Below, in pieces: positions 13,985 to 15,448 of a stretch of DNA of 15,448 nt. This stretch comes from Marisimplicoccus sp964437815. GTDB taxonomy: Bacteria > Bacteroidota > Bacteroidia > Flavobacteriales > Flavobacteriaceae. How positions within the stretch are numbered: the stretch's first letter is position 1; each line of letters begins with the position of its first letter. Location of the stretch: contig CAYTIE010000026.1 in the NCBI GenBank assembly GCA_964437815.1, positions 1 to 15,448 on the forward strand, in the 5' to 3' direction. The notes under the pieces were generated by a model, which saw only the letters and a list, made by a program, of their open reading frames with translations, did not search any database and was not told the origin of the DNA. The translations under genes were made by a program, and so were the position numbers.

Positions 13985-14932
13985 ATGGATCTTTCCGTCG
14001 TAATCCCTCTTTATAATGAGTCTGAATCAATAGAGGAATTAAATAAATGGGTAATTAATACTTTAAATAGTGAATCAATCAGTTTTGAGATTATCTATAT
14101 TGATGATGGTAGTTCAGATGAATCTTGGGATATAATAAAAAATTTAGCAAATAACTCTGACAGTGTTAAAGGCATCTCATTTTCAAAAAATTTCGGTAAA
14201 TCACAGGCTTTAAATGCTGGGTTTAAAGAATGTAAAGGTAATTTTATTGCTACACTAGATGCTGATCTTCAAGATTCTCCAGAAGAAATTCCTGAGATGA
14301 TAAATAAACTTAAAAAAGAGAATTTAGATTTAATTTCAGGTTGGAAAAAGAAACGTTATGACTCTTTATTTTTAAAGAAAATTCCTTCAAAATTATTTAA
14401 TTTTGTTGCAAGGTGTAGCTCTGGAATTAAGATTCATGATTTTAATTGTGGAATCAAGGTTTTTAGATCAGAAGTTGTAAAGTCAATAGATGTATATGGA
14501 GATATGCATAGATTTATACCTATTATAGCAAAGAATAAAGGGTATAATAAAATTGGTGAACATATAGTTAAACACCAAGCTAGAAAATATGGAAAAACAA
14601 AATTTGGTAACGAAAGATTTATGAGAGGATTTTTAGACATTATTACACTTTGGTTTATGAATAAGTTTGGAAAAAGACCTATGCATTTTTTTGGATCTTT
14701 AGGAACTATAATAATTCTAATTGGAGTTATATTCACTGGTTATATAGGTTATGAGAAACTTTTTATAAAAACCTCTGGGAGGTTAATAACTGAGCGTCCT
14801 GAATTTTTTATTGCACTTACAACTATTATAATAGGAATACAGTTATTTATTGCAGGATTTCTTGGAGAAATAGTATTGAGCTCTAGATCAAACAAAAAAA
14901 GATACCAGATAACGGAAAAAACATTTGATTAA
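13985..14932 (+). CDS. Family 2 glycosyltransferase, polyprenyl-phosphate type (DPM1/GtrB/ArnC-like)
   Basis: This 315-residue enzyme probably transfers a sugar from a nucleotide donor to polyprenyl phosphate at the inner membrane. The GT-A domain shows DLSVVIPLYNESESI (2-16), IIYIDDGSSDES (36-47), SKNFGKSQALNAGF (67-80) and the metal/nucleotide site DADLQDSPEEIP (92-103), the form typical of the dolichol/undecaprenyl-phosphate subfamily. DFNCGIKVFR (152-161) and KHQARKYGKTKFG (196-208) are further subfamily motifs. Two membrane helices close the protein (about 235-256 and 275-297), as in GtrB and ArnC relatives. It overlaps the ABC exporter gene by one base (TAATG), a sign of translational coupling. 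Product: likely an undecaprenyl-linked sugar for envelope glycans; the sugar cannot be told from sequence. Confidence 0.88.
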   Translation: MDLSVVIPLYNESESIEELNKWVINTLNSESISFEIIYIDDGSSDESWDIIKNLANNSDSVKGISFSKNFGKSQALNAGFKECKGNFIATLDADLQDSPEEIPEMINKLKKENLDLISGWKKKRYDSLFLKKIPSKLFNFVARCSSGIKIHDFNCGIKVFRSEVVKSIDVYGDMHRFIPIIAKNKGYNKIGEHIVKHQARKYGKTKFGNERFMRGFLDIITLWFMNKFGKRPMHFFGSLGTIIILIGVIFTGYIGYEKLFIKTSGRLITERPEFFIALTTIIIGIQLFIAGFLGEIVLSSRSNKKRYQITEKTFD

Positions 14933-15448
14933 TGGGTTACTTTATTAAAGTACTTAAATATGGAAAAAACTATAAGATATATGGTTTTTTGAATATACTA
15001 TTTAATGTTTTTTATGCAATCTTCAGTGCTCTTGCATTTGTTTCATTTATACCTATGCTAGATGTACTATTTAAACAAACCAAAGAAGTTTTTCAAAAAC
15101 CTATATATACAGGAATAGCTGATCTAAAAGATTATCTTCAAGACTACTTGAATTATTACATTTCAAGACAACTTGAAATTGATGTCACAACCACATTAGT
15201 GATAGTGATTGGAATTGTACTTTTTTTCTTCCTTTTTAAAAATATTTTTAACTATTTAGCCCTCTATAATATTACATTTTTAAAAAATGGTATACTTAAA
15301 AATCTAAGAAGCAATCTTTATAAGAAAGTTCTTAAAATGCCAATTTCTTTCTTTGTTAACAAGAAAAAGGGTGATCTCATATCAAGAATAACAGCAGATA
15401 TTTTAGAGATTCAAGTTTCCTATTTATCAATGCTTGAGGTAATTGTTA
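14932..15448 (+). CDS. ABC exporter, transmembrane domain (MsbA-like; 3' end outside window)
   Basis: The frame opens at an ATG overlapping the GT2 stop codon by one base and stays open to the right edge (172 complete codons). It begins MGYFIKVLKYGKNYKIYGF, followed by a membrane helix (about 17-42), a polar loop of roughly 40 residues and a second helix (about 84-110). Then comes the characteristic exporter stretch KVLKMPISFFVNKKKGDLI (132-150), with SRITADILEIQ (151-161), seen at the start of the third helix in type IV ABC exporters. The nucleotide-binding domain would lie beyond the window, so ATP binding cannot be verified. MsbA-like lipid or lipid-linked-sugar export is the natural guess given the coupled GT2, but drug or peptide export cannot be excluded. 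Confidence 0.85.
   Translation, partial: MGYFIKVLKYGKNYKIYGFLNILFNVFYAIFSALAFVSFIPMLDVLFKQTKEVFQKPIYTGIADLKDYLQDYLNYYISRQLEIDVTTTLVIVIGIVLFFFLFKNIFNYLALYNITFLKNGILKNLRSNLYKKVLKMPISFFVNKKKGDLISRITADILEIQVSYLSMLEVIV

Noticed and set aside
14434..14736. Minus-strand frame of 100 codons inside the GT2 gene
   Set aside because: It is antisense to conserved GT2 motifs and the first membrane helix. No independent support.
13441..15448. Defence or toxin system at the right end
   Set aside because: The genes are a membrane protein, a GT2 glycosyltransferase and an ABC exporter, all explained by envelope biosynthesis. No nuclease, reverse transcriptase, toxin or phage-like domain is present.

Overview
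The window looks like an ordinary chromosomal segment of a low-GC member of the Bacteroidota, most likely a marine-type Flavobacteriia with a compact genome. The evidence is strong AT bias, very short intergenic gaps, start regions without clear Shine-Dalgarno sequences, and repeated use of the Bacteroidota sigma factor -7 element TAnnTTTG upstream of genes. The proteins agree: a CarB without the C-terminal regulatory domain, a zinc-free type B L31, a DUF4199 membrane protein, and a small flavobacterial GNAT-like protein. The genus cannot be named from what is here.

Layout. 1-1313 (minus): ribosomal operon rpsF-rpsR-rplI. L9 runs off the left edge with a long repetitive lysine/glutamate-rich tail. 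1392-3842 (minus): priA, replication-restart helicase. 3884-7492 (plus): an exported carboxypeptidase-regulatory-like protein, purB (purine synthesis) and a lipoprotein S41 protease. 7496-10345 (minus): carB (pyrimidine/arginine precursor synthesis). 10413-10571 (minus): the small L34 gene rpmH, with a GTG start and its own terminator. 10665-11545 (plus): a two-TM TPR-like protein and a degenerate GNAT-like protein. 11547-13343 (minus): rpmE2 (L31 with an acidic repetitive tail) followed by mtaB (tRNA methylthiotransferase). 13441-15448 (plus): DUF4199 membrane protein, a polyprenyl-phosphate-type GT2 glycosyltransferase, and the start of an ABC exporter cut by the right edge. The last three probably form an envelope-related operon.

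There is no stretch longer than 300 bases without a gene. The largest gaps (78-97 bases) hold promoters. I saw no tRNA, rRNA, CRISPR array, insertion sequence, phage gene, toxin-antitoxin pair or defence gene.

I found no convincing novel multi-gene system. The points worth a second look are smaller: repeat-built tails on two ribosomal proteins, a terminator whose loop may serve as the -33 element of carB, a purB that is probably leaderless, convergent gene ends 1 and 3 bases apart, a GNAT-like fold without its acetyl-CoA loop, and an mtaB with no ATG start, in frame with the L31 gene.
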